A stretch of DNA of 24,430 nt from Stentor coeruleus (GCA_001970955.1 MPUH01001086.1:1-24430); one strand, 5' to 3'. Shown: positions 1 through 8,876, counted from the stretch's first letter. The notes: a model not told the origin generated them from the sequence alone. Program-made: numbers and translations.

Positions 1-168
1 ATTAAAATGAATGCATTAAAAGTTATTGAAAAATTGATTAGATGGCTATCTTACATTCTATGTGTCTGTCAATGCATGGCTTTCGATCTATACCCATCAT
101 AATCAGCAAGCCTATAAACTTTTTCAGTGTATATAAAGATAGTGGAGTCCAGTATCTATCCTCGTAAT
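1..168 (-). pseudogene. PiggyBac-like transposase relic (partial, runs off left edge)
   Basis: On the minus strand a frame entering near 160 reads YWTPLSLYTLKKF followed by IGLLIMMGIDRKP. This matches the helical segment near the start of the PiggyBac (DDE_Tnp_1_7) core, where the family has an 'E..aF.Gl.llMGi...P' pattern. Further on come SIF and LLMHSF, resembling the family's 'RF..il..LHF' block, but two TAA codons interrupt that part and a TAA precedes the segment. The catalytic aspartates would lie beyond the left edge. PiggyBac transposases are active elements in many eukaryotes and domesticated DNA-elimination enzymes in several ciliates. This copy looks dead because of the stops. The match is from pattern recognition only. 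Confidence 0.5.
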
Positions 169-748
169 TTTTTTTTTATTGCTGTAAGTCTCATTAGTAG
201 TAAATAAGCTTTTTCCAAGTGAAAGCAGCTGTTGAAAATTTTTGTTTGTTATTCAAACTGATTGTCATTATGATAACTGTAAGGAAGCTTATTTGTACAG
301 TTAAAAATTTAGGTTTTGCGAATTTTAAAATATTAAATGGATCAAGCTTATTGAGATCAAATCATATTAGCACATAATAGTAATACAATCTTATTATTAT
401 TTCTTTATAACCACTTATTTTTATCCTAAAGGCATATCACTTATTTCTAAAATCTTATCCTTAAAGTTAGATATTATTATTTGAGTTAAACTTTAATTAG
501 TTATCCTGCTCTTAATTAAAAGATTCGAATTATAGCCAAAACAAATTTATAACTACAACTAAATTCTGTTTGATTTTTATATTATGATAAATATAATATT
601 CAGCATAGATTATTGGAATAATAATTTAAGTTATATAATATTAAGGATTTATATAAATCAGAACAATAAGAATTGCATTGCCACCAAAAAAAATCCATTT
701 TAAATATAATTTACTAATTGATTCTGATAAGAGATAATTAACTAACTA
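169..748. other. AT-rich intergenic region, nothing recognised
   Basis: This stretch lies between the transposase fragment and the stop codon of the large minus-strand gene. It is very AT-rich with short poly-T runs and no open frame of note on either strand. I see no RNA gene, repeat or conserved peptide. Confidence 0.5.
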
Positions 749-2026
749 TTATTTTCGTAGCCTTGCTGAGAATACATAATTACTCTCTAAAGTAGCTATG
801 ACTGTATTTGTAACTTTTTCTTCAAAGTCACTAACTTGATTAAGAGGCAGTTCAGTCATTAGTGGGCCATAATGCGCCTTAAATAATTGTATTGTTTTAT
901 TCAATCTTTGATGCAATTTCACAAAAATGAATTGAACTTTATTTTGCTTCATAGTATCTAATAGCCTTCTCCATTCATGCTTACAAGGGCAACCTTTTGG
1001 ATAAGCAGTTCCTGATAAAAATTCATCTCCATGTGGCGAATCATCCGTAAGCAAAATATACATCCTACCAGTATTTTTTCTATAAATTAAAGTATTGGCC
1101 GCATATAAAGCATCTATGGTTGCTTCACCAAGATCTCCTCCACCTCCACCAGCAGGAAGAGAAGTTACATAAGCCATTGCTCCATTTGGATCACCATTTT
1201 CTAAAGATTTGCTGGCTGGGAATATACATACTGGATTATTTTCAGGTAATCCGCTAGGGTCTTGATGATCAGTAAATCCAACTATTGCAAATCTGTTTGT
1301 TTCGCTTCCCCATTTCTTGATTAAATTATTGATGACTTTTTTTACTTCAGGAAAATAAGACCCCATACTTCCAGTTCTGTCTACGAGAAAAATAATGTCA
1401 TTATTACCAGATCCTTCATGAACACATTTAAAATTATGATCTGCATAGCTTGTTGATAAAGAATGAAAAAGTTGTCCTTCACAAACTGATTTTTCTCCTT
1501 TTTCAACATGTGAATAGTGTCCACATGCATAATTACATTTTGAAAATAATCTTTGAGCATCAGGGTTTATAGTTTGCACAGGAGGGATCCATCCTAATTT
1601 TTTCCAATAAGTATCACAACCAACTAAATCAAATTCACAATTTTTTCCTGTTGCTGATACAAAACTAGTGTTCGAATGAATTGCAAATCCTTTATCAGTG
1701 ACCTCTAAGCAAGAAGATCCTTTTTTACAAGGTATAGGATGCATGTGGCCTCTATCTTTTCTAATACAATATTGATCACAAAATTCAGGAGAAGCTGATT
1801 CACCTGCAACTATTGTTACTGCTGTTCTTTTTTCATTCTCTACATGCACATCTTCAAATGATTCATAAGCAGAAATATATTCTGAGCATTCTTTATTTCT
1901 ATGGCTTCCAGATCTATGAAAATCTTCATGGCCATAAACTAATTCGCAAAAACAATTGCAATCCGGGCATCTTTGATCACATGTTGGCCATAAACTAATT
2001 CGCAAAAACAATTGCAATCTGGGCAT
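749..2026 (-). CDS. VWA-domain C-terminal part of the large GTPase/Cys-rich/VWA gene
   Basis: This frame encodes the C-terminus of the giant protein that begins at 6929. After a Cys/His-rich stretch (roughly residues 15-202 of this frame, with CDQRC and CGHYSH groups) comes a von Willebrand A domain from about residue 209. Its hydrophobic strand IIFLVD leads into a MIDAS-like motif D216-R-T218-G-S220, a variant of DxSxS. A later acidic LLTDD (328-329) sits where the third metal-site loop is expected. VWA domains bind metal and mediate protein-protein contacts; the partner is unknown. The first ~29 residues are a duplication artefact or scar: the true frame enters from the preceding Cys-rich segment through the 56-bp duplicated block at 1929-2040. 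The stop is TAA at the left end. Confidence 0.85.
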   Translation of the reverse strand: MPRLQLFLRISLWPTCDQRCPDCNCFCELVYGHEDFHRSGSHRNKECSEYISAYESFEDVHVENEKRTAVTIVAGESASPEFCDQYCIRKDRGHMHPIPCKKGSSCLEVTDKGFAIHSNTSFVSATGKNCEFDLVGCDTYWKKLGWIPPVQTINPDAQRLFSKCNYACGHYSHVEKGEKSVCEGQLFHSLSTSYADHNFKCVHEGSGNNDIIFLVDRTGSMGSYFPEVKKVINNLIKKWGSETNRFAIVGFTDHQDPSGLPENNPVCIFPASKSLENGDPNGAMAYVTSLPAGGGGGDLGEATIDALYAANTLIYRKNTGRMYILLTDDSPHGDEFLSGTAYPKGCPCKHEWRRLLDTMKQNKVQFIFVKLHQRLNKTIQLFKAHYGPLMTELPLNQVSDFEEKVTNTVIATLESNYVFSARLRK

Positions 2027-2040
2027 CTTTGATCACATGT
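1929..2040 (-). repeat. 56-bp tandem duplication inside a coding region
   Basis: Positions 1929-1984 and 1985-2040 are the same 56-bp block in direct tandem, with one C/T difference. Both copies encode CDQRCPDCNCFCELVYG. Because 56 is not a multiple of three, the second copy throws the frame; a single copy gives an uninterrupted protein. Confidence 0.95.
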
Positions 2041-3123
2041 ATGTTCAGCTTTTGAGCAAATATGAATATCTTCTACATGAGTTATTTTATTCTTTTCTAT
2101 CTTTATTTTGCACTTTAACTTTTCAGCTTCTAAATTAACATAAGTATAAGTAAACTCATTGTATCTATTTTTATAAAGCTTCAAAGTAGGTTTTGTTGTT
2201 ATGCTACACACTCCTTTAGAATTGCATTCTGAATTACATGGATGAGCTGTTCCACAAAGATGTAATTTAACTAGTTTTCCTTCTGGATTTTCTATTTGCT
2301 CTGCGATTTCAGAATCATGAAAATGATTCATTACACAGCATTCTTTACCATCACTAAAATAGCATTGGAATGGACATTTACCACTCATACAATCATGAAC
2401 TTCATGAGGATTTGTTAAATCAACCTGACAAAATTGATTGCATTGCTCAAACATTTTGCATTCTTGATGGCATGGATGACTCATTGAGCATCTACAACTT
2501 TCTTCGTGTCCTGGCGGTAAAGTACAAATTTTTTCACATGTGCCAATTTTACATTTTTCAACACATTTATGATCAGAAATACCACAAAAATGTTTAAATT
2601 TATGTCCATTTAGAAGACTGCATCTTGCACCATTAGGACAAATACTACAAGACATAGGGCATATATGATTAGTTCCACATGAACATTCATCATCATGATA
2701 AAGCATTTTTACACAATTCACTTCATAATTTTTGCATTTTCTTAGGCATAGTGCAAAGCTATTAGCAATTCTATCAAGTTTTTGTTCCAAATAAAGTACT
2801 TCTAATTTAATTTGATCCAAAAAATCTTCAACTTTTGGCAGCTTACTTCTAAAATAATTTGTTATTAACTGCTTTCTTTCTATAAAAAATAGCTTAATAT
2901 TTTTATCTAATTGATTGAACCATTCATTATGATTTTCTTCTATTAAATGTCTCTGCTTTTGTGAATCTATTCCTTGACTAAAAAATGCTAATGGATTATT
3001 TTCATTGATGTAGAGATCTCTTATTGTCAGGTGCATCTTAATATTGACATTATTGATAATAATTTCACCTTTAAATATATTATCAGGCAAATTCTCTTTT
3101 GCATGCTGCTTATTTAGAATCAT
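1939..3123 (-). CDS. Cys/His-rich middle part of the large GTPase/Cys-rich/VWA gene
   Basis: After about 115 residues of charged helical sequence, this frame encodes a dense run of Cys and His pairs (CSCGTNHIC, CSICPNGARC, HEESCRC, HPCHQEC, CGTAHPC). The spacing resembles tandem zinc-binding fingers of the NF-X1 or related kind. It probably binds several zinc ions; the exact family is not certain. The frame remains open upstream of the nominal ATG, back to about 3160 on the plus strand (NKKNQKLVEEM). The real link to the GTPase segment is therefore a frame change in an A-rich stretch, not a new start codon. Downstream the frame is lost only because a 56-bp block is tandemly duplicated; with one copy removed it runs straight into the VWA segment. 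Confidence 0.8.
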   Translation of the reverse strand: MILNKQHAKENLPDNIFKGEIIINNVNIKMHLTIRDLYINENNPLAFFSQGIDSQKQRHLIEENHNEWFNQLDKNIKLFFIERKQLITNYFRSKLPKVEDFLDQIKLEVLYLEQKLDRIANSFALCLRKCKNYEVNCVKMLYHDDECSCGTNHICPMSCSICPNGARCSLLNGHKFKHFCGISDHKCVEKCKIGTCEKICTLPPGHEESCRCSMSHPCHQECKMFEQCNQFCQVDLTNPHEVHDCMSGKCPFQCYFSDGKECCVMNHFHDSEIAEQIENPEGKLVKLHLCGTAHPCNSECNSKGVCSITTKPTLKLYKNRYNEFTYTYVNLEAEKLKCKIKIEKNKITHVEDIHICSKAEHTCDQRCPDCNCFCELVYGQHVIKDARIAIVFAN

Positions 3124-4496
3124 TTCTTCAACAAGCTTTTGATTTTTCTTGTTTTCGTATTAAAAAGTTTTAAATCTACATTCACAGTATCATCAGAAAA
3201 TATTTGAGTGAGTATTTTTTTCATCATTAAAGAAAGCTCTGCACCAGAGCTCCATTTTCCTTCTATGTTTTCTATATACTCTTTTCTCACATATTCCACT
3301 TCTTCATCAAAAAGTTTATTTTCAAAATTATGATAAAGTGAGTTTAAAATATCTCTCTTGAAAAGTTTTAAAAGAGTTTCTTTTCTTCCTGTCTCTAACA
3401 AATTCTTTATAAATGTATTAAACTCTATTTTAGCACCTTCTTCTTGATTGTCAGGAATATCTCTATATGTTATATCAAGTACACCTTTAAATAATTTCTT
3501 TCCTTTCAATCTATCGACACCTGAGGCGAATTCATCAAACAAAGACTTTATATGTTTTCTTGAAGATAAGTCTGAGTTTAATATTATTAAATCAGAAAGG
3601 CTTAATAAAAACAAACATAATTTAATTTCTTCTTGTGTTGATCTTTCTACTGTAAATAAGCCCTCACAATCAAAAACAATAACATTTTTGTCGAGTATTT
3701 TACCAACTCCCATCCAAATTCCATCTGTGCATCTTTCAGCTGCAACATCAAAGCGGGTTCCAGTTAAGCGATTCAATAGATAGCTTTTTCCTGATGATTG
3801 CCTTCCTATTATAGATAAAACAAAAGTGTTCTCAAATTCATCTAATATTTTCTCGATATTCCCAAATTTTATATAATCAGTTAAACTGTCTAAAAAATTT
3901 TCTTCATTGAGTTTTGATGTAAATTCATCAAAATTATTTATCCCATTTTGAAGAGGTATTAAGTTTCCACTTTGAATAGATGCAATATGTAAAGGAGCTC
4001 TTGAGCATAAAGTAAAAATAAAATCTTTTTTGCAGATTTTTTTCTCCTCAAATCCAAATATATTGAGATCAATATAGCCTTTTATATTAAAAGCATTCTT
4101 GACCTCTTTTAAATTTAAAAAATACTTATCAACTTGATTATTCCTACCTGCAGTCGTAAAATAGCCAATTATTCTTTCACCTTTTATAATTTGTGTTTCT
4201 TCAGTTAATGGACCAAATTTTATCATTCCTACATGCCACACATCTAGAATTGGATTGCCTGCAATAATTGTAGCTATTTTTTTTGAAGCTTCGATCTGAA
4301 TTTCTTCTCTTGGAATTATAATTTTTGTACATGTAAATTTGTTTTCTTTTAAGAGTTGAATTAAATAGCATTCATTTTCAAGGCATAATGTTTTGAAATT
4401 TAAAAATTGATCGTTAAGCATTATATTGTGAGTTTTGATAAAATTAGAATCGTAACACTCAATGCTCGATTTGATAAAAATATTGATTCGTAACAC
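3120..4496 (-). CDS. GBP/VLIG-like large GTPase domain of the large GTPase/Cys-rich/VWA gene
   Basis: This frame carries a G domain. The P-loop GRQSSGKS is at residues 231-238, a TDG at 257-259 is followed by IWMG, the DxxG motif DCEG is at 276-279, and an RD pair (TYRD, 345-346) sits where guanylate-binding proteins and atlastins place their G4 motif. The 'TxGIW' and 'DCEG' signatures are those of the GBP / very-large-inducible GTPase group rather than Ras or dynamin. About 230 residues precede the G domain and a helical region follows. The first ~15 residues come from a duplicated 17-bp block (4450-4466 and 4488-4504); collapsing the 38-bp offset joins this frame to the upstream segment (SEFSIECYDSNF). 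By family analogy it may oligomerise on GTP binding; that is inference. Confidence 0.85.
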   Translation of the reverse strand: MLRINIFIKSSIECYDSNFIKTHNIMLNDQFLNFKTLCLENECYLIQLLKENKFTCTKIIIPREEIQIEASKKIATIIAGNPILDVWHVGMIKFGPLTEETQIIKGERIIGYFTTAGRNNQVDKYFLNLKEVKNAFNIKGYIDLNIFGFEEKKICKKDFIFTLCSRAPLHIASIQSGNLIPLQNGINNFDEFTSKLNEENFLDSLTDYIKFGNIEKILDEFENTFVLSIIGRQSSGKSYLLNRLTGTRFDVAAERCTDGIWMGVGKILDKNVIVFDCEGLFTVERSTQEEIKLCLFLLSLSDLIILNSDLSSRKHIKSLFDEFASGVDRLKGKKLFKGVLDITYRDIPDNQEEGAKIEFNTFIKNLLETGRKETLLKLFKRDILNSLYHNFENKLFDEEVEYVRKEYIENIEGKWSSGAELSLMMKKILTQIFSDDTVNVDLKLFNTKTRKIKSLLKK

Positions 4497-6751
4497 TCAA
4501 TGCTAAATTCAGACCTGAGAATAAATATTGATTCATCTCCAGTTACTTCAAAATCTATAAATTTGCTTCCATCACTTGGCTTTAACCATTTTAACTCTTC
4601 ATCATCTTTAGAATCCTCTATATTGTTAGATTTTATTATATATAAATCACTATCATCTAGTATCATATCCCGATAAAAAAGCTTTCCTTCTTCGCTAAGG
4701 ACATATAATTTCCTTAATTTGCGAGTATAGCAACTAGTAACAATATACTTCAATTTATCAAATAAATTAAGTTCTCTACCTCTTTCAAAATATTTATTTT
4801 GCTTAAGTGAACCTTGGTAGCATTTTTTCATTGTATTAAGAATCATTATGTATTTATTTGCAGATGATCCCCAAGCTAAATGAACATCTGGATCAGGTAT
4901 ATCTTTAAGTGTTTCAAAATCTTCTTTTGTGTTAAATTTAGGATTAAATCTGATTATATGAGTAACTGAATCTTCTCGATTTGAGAATAAAATAAAGCAA
5001 ACATCAAATTCAAAATTAATTATTTGTGAAACTATAATATTTCGAGTTTTGAAGAATTTTTGAAACAATTGTCTGGAGCCTTCTATTTTGCATCTAGTTG
5101 TAGCATTATTTCCAAAATCTTGACTAATAAATATTCTAGATTTTGTAAGTGCTATTTCTCTTCCTTTAAAATTTACTTCTAGACTTTTTAAAATTGAAAT
5201 GAATTTACTTTTAAAATCTTCATTAAGCATCGTCATTTCTTGAAAATATTCATTATAATTATGTTCGACAATTGATTTGAGATTAACATCAGCAGTAATT
5301 ATAAAAGGACTAAAATGTTTATTGAATATCTCCTTAAACTGGCAAAATTTATTAATATTTTCTTTTTTTAACTTTTTTTTGAACTCTAAATGGGCCTTGT
5401 CAAAAGTTTTTGGCCAAAAAATATAAAGATCAACTTCTTTATGATGTTCAACATTAATGCAAAAGTCATTCAAAAGTGTTTTAAAAAATTTAATCTGCTC
5501 TTCTTTATTGTTTTTACAAAGTGAATATTCATGAAAATAAACATTTAAGTTATCTAAAAACTCGATTTTATTTGTCAAGCACTGATAGATTTTTTTTAAC
5601 TTATCATGAATAAGACTTAAGGATATTTCGGTAGCACTTTCTAAATGATGAAGAAATTCTTTCCCCAAAGATTCAAAGTTATTTGGATAGTAATAACCGC
5701 CGTATGAAACATTGTTCGCATTTTTTGGATGAAAATTGAAATTACAAGATATTTCTTCAAGTATTTTTTTAACTAAGATTTTTTTCGCATTACTTCTCAT
5801 GTCAATAAACTTTTCTAGTTCCTCCCTAATGTAGTTTTTCAATCTCTCTGAATCAATAGAAAATATTTTAGTTGAGCTCTGAAAATCAAGAAATTTAGCA
5901 TTAAGGGTACCTGGCACATTATACTTGCTAGGAACTTTGATTATACTTTGATAAAATTCAAGAACTTTATTGCTATAGTTTAGTATGTCATCTTGAGATA
6001 TTTCTTCAGAATCCCATTGAAATATCCATTCAGAATTATCTTTTGGTATTACACATGATTTTTGTAAGTGACATTCAGATTTTAAAATTATCTCTTGTAA
6101 TGAGCTTTCTTGCACTTTTATATTCTTTAGACTTGAGCCGCCTTGCTTATGAATTTTAGGAATATAAGGATTCAATTTTCCATCATTTACAAAATACCAA
6201 TTTTCAATCATTTCATTGGAGATGCATGTGACAATTTTAAAGCATAAATCAGACAGAATTCTAACAATGTTTGTGATTCTTGATGATGTTTTAATTGGTC
6301 TTTGACTATAAATGGAGTTGTCTTTATTAAAATAAGCAAGAATACCATTTTTTTCTATGGGATCTTGGAAAAAATAAATCCCTTCTTTAATATGAAATTC
6401 AGGCAATTTCTTTTGAAATATTTTCTCAATAAACTCAAGAATAATATTTGTATCTCCGTAAACTCCTATTAATCTAAATTTTTCTGGTAGCATGTTAGAT
6501 ATTTCTTGCACTGTCTCTTCACGAAGAATGAACTTAAATATTTTAAAACTTTGAGAAGTGTCTAAGATTGACTCAAAAAGTTTAATACAATTGATTTCTG
6601 ATTTGAATTCCTCTTTTTCTTCTTCTGAATGTGATTCAGGTTCTTCTTTATGTTGAACTTTTTCAATTTTCATCATCTTCTTCAGCCTTTTCAGAGTCGC
6701 AAATAATATTTTCTTGTTTGAGTTCTTTATAATATGGGCTAAATTTCTCAA
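4421..6751 (-). CDS. N-terminal helical / propeller-like part of the large GTPase/Cys-rich/VWA gene
   Basis: This long open frame encodes no family I can name. The first half is mainly charged helical sequence with Lys/Glu-rich segments. The last third (for example LAWGSSANKYIMIL, KLYVLSEEGKLFY, FEVTGDESIFIL) has the short strand-turn-strand rhythm of a beta-propeller. The nominal ATG at 6751 is probably not the real start: the reading frame that supplies the N-terminus begins at 6929 and switches into this one near 6660-6690. No GT precedes the stop in the overlap, so a standard intron does not explain the switch; one extra A in an A-run would. The last residues after 4505 belong to the duplicated block and are not native. 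Confidence 0.75.
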   Translation of the reverse strand: MRNLAHIIKNSNKKILFATLKRLKKMMKIEKVQHKEEPESHSEEEKEEFKSEINCIKLFESILDTSQSFKIFKFILREETVQEISNMLPEKFRLIGVYGDTNIILEFIEKIFQKKLPEFHIKEGIYFFQDPIEKNGILAYFNKDNSIYSQRPIKTSSRITNIVRILSDLCFKIVTCISNEMIENWYFVNDGKLNPYIPKIHKQGGSSLKNIKVQESSLQEIILKSECHLQKSCVIPKDNSEWIFQWDSEEISQDDILNYSNKVLEFYQSIIKVPSKYNVPGTLNAKFLDFQSSTKIFSIDSERLKNYIREELEKFIDMRSNAKKILVKKILEEISCNFNFHPKNANNVSYGGYYYPNNFESLGKEFLHHLESATEISLSLIHDKLKKIYQCLTNKIEFLDNLNVYFHEYSLCKNNKEEQIKFFKTLLNDFCINVEHHKEVDLYIFWPKTFDKAHLEFKKKLKKENINKFCQFKEIFNKHFSPFIITADVNLKSIVEHNYNEYFQEMTMLNEDFKSKFISILKSLEVNFKGREIALTKSRIFISQDFGNNATTRCKIEGSRQLFQKFFKTRNIIVSQIINFEFDVCFILFSNREDSVTHIIRFNPKFNTKEDFETLKDIPDPDVHLAWGSSANKYIMILNTMKKCYQGSLKQNKYFERGRELNLFDKLKYIVTSCYTRKLRKLYVLSEEGKLFYRDMILDDSDLYIIKSNNIEDSKDDEELKWLKPSDGSKFIDFEVTGDESIFILRSEFSIECYESIFLSNRALSVTILILSKLTI
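4450..4504 (-). repeat. 17-bp direct repeat, 38-bp offset, inside a coding region
   Basis: The 17-bp block at 4450-4466 recurs exactly at 4488-4504. Both encode SIECY. The 38-bp offset shifts the frame; removing it reconnects the upstream and downstream frames without loss of any plausible residue. Confidence 0.9.
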
Positions 6752-6929
6752 TTTCTTTAAGCTCTTCTTTTGTTTTTTCCAAATTTAAGTTGTCCGCTTC
6801 CAAGTCGCTTTTTTGATTTAAAATTGGCACTTTACTTGATTTGCTTTGATCAAGCTTATCCAGCGCCATAAAAGATTCAGAGTCTTGAAATTCATCATCT
6901 GAAATTTTTTTCTGACTTGATTCTTCCAT
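6663..6929 (-). CDS. Acidic N-terminal start of the large GTPase/Cys-rich/VWA gene
   Basis: This frame opens with ATG at 6929 and encodes 88 acidic, Ser/Glu/Lys-rich residues (MEESSQKKISDDEFQDSES...). It then stops at TGA in a stretch that reads ...AEEDDEN. The adjacent frame continues in the same style (KVQHKEEPESHSEEEKEEF), which is why I treat this as the 5' end of the giant gene rather than a small gene. Deleting one A from the GAAAATT run restores continuity. A separate small acidic protein remains possible. The region just upstream (6930-7121) is non-coding and contains an assembly duplication. Confidence 0.6.
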   Translation of the reverse strand: MEESSQKKISDDEFQDSESFMALDKLDQSKSSKVPILNQKSDLEADNLNLEKTKEELKEIEKFSPYYKELKQENIICDSEKAEEDDEN

Positions 6930-6970
6930 TTATATAATTGTCTACAAATTTTTGTAGATAAATTGCCTGT

Positions 6971-7121
6971 ATCATTTAATGATGTTCCACCTTTCATTCT
7001 GTCTTTACTATGAAAGTTTCAGACTCTTATGGCCGAATAATAGTANATCATTTAATGATGTTCCACCTTTCATTCTGTCTTTACTATGAAAGTTTCAGAC
7101 TCTTATGGCCGAATAATAGTA
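6971..7121. repeat. 75-bp direct duplicate flanking a single N
   Basis: 6971-7045 and 7047-7121 are identical 75-bp blocks separated by one N at 7046. This is the signature of two contig ends that overlap but were joined by a scaffolder with a placeholder N. One copy is very probably artificial. Confidence 0.95.
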
Positions 7122-7384
7122 CTTGATATTCAAGAACTAATTCAACCAATGCTTTTTCAAGCTAATTTGCACAGTAATTATAATTTAATATCCGCTATCT
7201 CTAACTTATTTAACTAAATATATTTAATAAATATATATTAGCTTTGAAGTAATTTTCGTCATATATCTTTTAATTAATGAATAACTTTATCTAAATCTAC
7301 TCTAAACCTAATCTACAGGGTTTTCTATAGTTGCATTTCAAATATAGTGCTTTATATAAATGATAAGAAATTTTTAACTTATTA
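7122..7384. other. AT-rich spacer, nothing recognised
   Basis: Non-coding spacer between the duplicated block upstream of the giant gene and the end of the CAP relic. I see no open frame or structured repeat. Confidence 0.4.
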
Positions 7385-8545
7385 ATAACTGTAAGTCTGA
7401 AAGTGAAAATTTTTATTTTTCACGCTCAACCCTATGAAAGAATTAAACAATATCATCATCAGTTTAACCCTGGGACAACAAAATTCATATCACCACTCTT
7501 ACTCGTAGAGAACACCATTTCTTCAAAGTACTCACGAAGTAATATAAATCTGTACTCCATCAGTCTTATAAATAGAAGCTAAAGGTACTTTACCTATACT
7601 CTGCAATTGCACTTTCTGATAATTGATTAATTCAATATCAATAAAATATCCTGATAGATAAGTGAATTTCCTCTACAACCTGAAATAATAATAGATTTAG
7701 CCTATCCTTTAATTTGAATAGCACAATTTATGCAATTATCAACCATAACAACTTTTTTCATCCTAGTCTCTTCAAATATCTAACTAATACCTCTCTATAT
7801 ACTTTTTAGGTTTTTTAAGTTTTTTAACAACTTTACCAGGGAGTTTAATTTCTTCAAGCTTTTTAGTTGCAGGAACTTATTTAACTTCTTATTTTACTTA
7901 AGGAGCATTTAAAGTTTCAGCAAAATTTTTATCTTGAGTATTCCACACAATATTAATACACAATGATCTTTAATAGCCTTGTTTAAATCTTAAACCAAGG
8001 CAACTTCTTTTGCTTTTCTCTAAGTATTTGATTCCTATAGAAAGAGTCTCTATAAAATTTTAACAGTATAGACTGGAAATGACGAAATAATCCAAAAAAC
8101 TGATTGAGCGACTTCAAGAGAATATAAGAAGAAGTTATTTAGAGATTTTCTACTATCTTTTAAGTCTCCAATTTTTTTGACGATTTCACTCACTTTTGCT
8201 TGGATTAATTTTACTTCTTCATCATTAGGCTTTTTGTATTCAGCTGACCATTGAAGATATTCCCTATTAAATGTATAAGTTGAGTGAATAAAATTATTCT
8301 ATAAATTACTTAAAACAACAATTATTTGAGGGTCAATTTTTGTTGATAATTCAATCTAAGCTGAAATTTTTTCCAAAACAAAATCTTTATAAGCAAGAGC
8401 CATTACTGGCCTATATGGCATTTATAGCTTTTCTCCAGAAACTTTTACTGGGGCTATCCTGGCTCAGAGGGAAAAAATGTTCAATAAAATTTTTACCATT
8501 ATTTCACCAGCCTTCTCAAGTCTAGTAATAAAACTACAAAATTAT
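7385..8545 (-). pseudogene. Decayed cyclase-associated protein (CAP/Srv2) gene
   Basis: Read on the minus strand in shifting frames, this region is a recognisable full-length CAP. The N-terminal helix TRLEKAGE appears near 8520. The helical-folded domain follows (NREYLQWSAEYKKP, then SVFWIISSFPVY, DSFYRNQILREKQ, and a WN after the expected gap). A Lys-rich linker LEEIKLPGKVVKKLKK is near 7800-7860. The C-terminal beta-helix is then seen (CAIQIKGxAKSIII, VQLQSIGKVPLASIYKTDG, FSTSKSGDMNFVVPG). CAP binds actin monomers and cofilin in other eukaryotes. At least four frameshifts and about ten in-frame stops (nine TAA/TAG, one TGA in the frames I trust) mark it as non-functional under the standard code. 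I see no 15-nt introns that repair it. The stops sit where Gln would be tolerated. Confidence 0.75.
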
Positions 8546-8876
8546 CAGCTATTTATATAAGTAAAATATTAATTTTATACAGTAATTTATCATCATAAAT
8601 AAGCTGTGGCTCTGTTTTAGTTTTCTGCTATTGAATAAATTCATCTTATAATATTCCTGCTATCCAAAATTTTTAATCTACACAAGAAAGTCACATAGTA
8701 TATAACCTTTAATATATTCTTCATAATAATAATGCACATTTCTTTATAATCTATCTTTTTTTTTTTACTTTATACCTTTTCCATATATCATCTACAAGCA
8801 ATACTCAAATTCTTTTAAAAAAGTTGAATTAAAAGTTTTATTTCCTGATAAAATTTTCCATCTTATTAATTTATCA
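8546..8876. other. AT-rich spacer, nothing recognised
   Basis: Very AT-rich DNA between the CAP relic and the 3' end of the receptor gene. No frame, repeat or RNA gene is evident. Confidence 0.4.

Noticed and set aside
3120..6751. Euplotes-type programmed frameshifting in the giant gene
   Set aside because: Euplotes sites are AAA followed by TAA/TAG with a +1 shift; here the contexts are TGA and the two switches need different directions.
8340..8525. A 61-aa plus-strand open frame
   Set aside because: It is antisense to the CAP relic and shows no coding character of its own.
7385..8545. A living CAP gene in a TAR=Gln code
   Set aside because: Several true frameshifts and no splice pattern that repairs them; neighbouring intact genes use TAA, TAG and TGA as stops.
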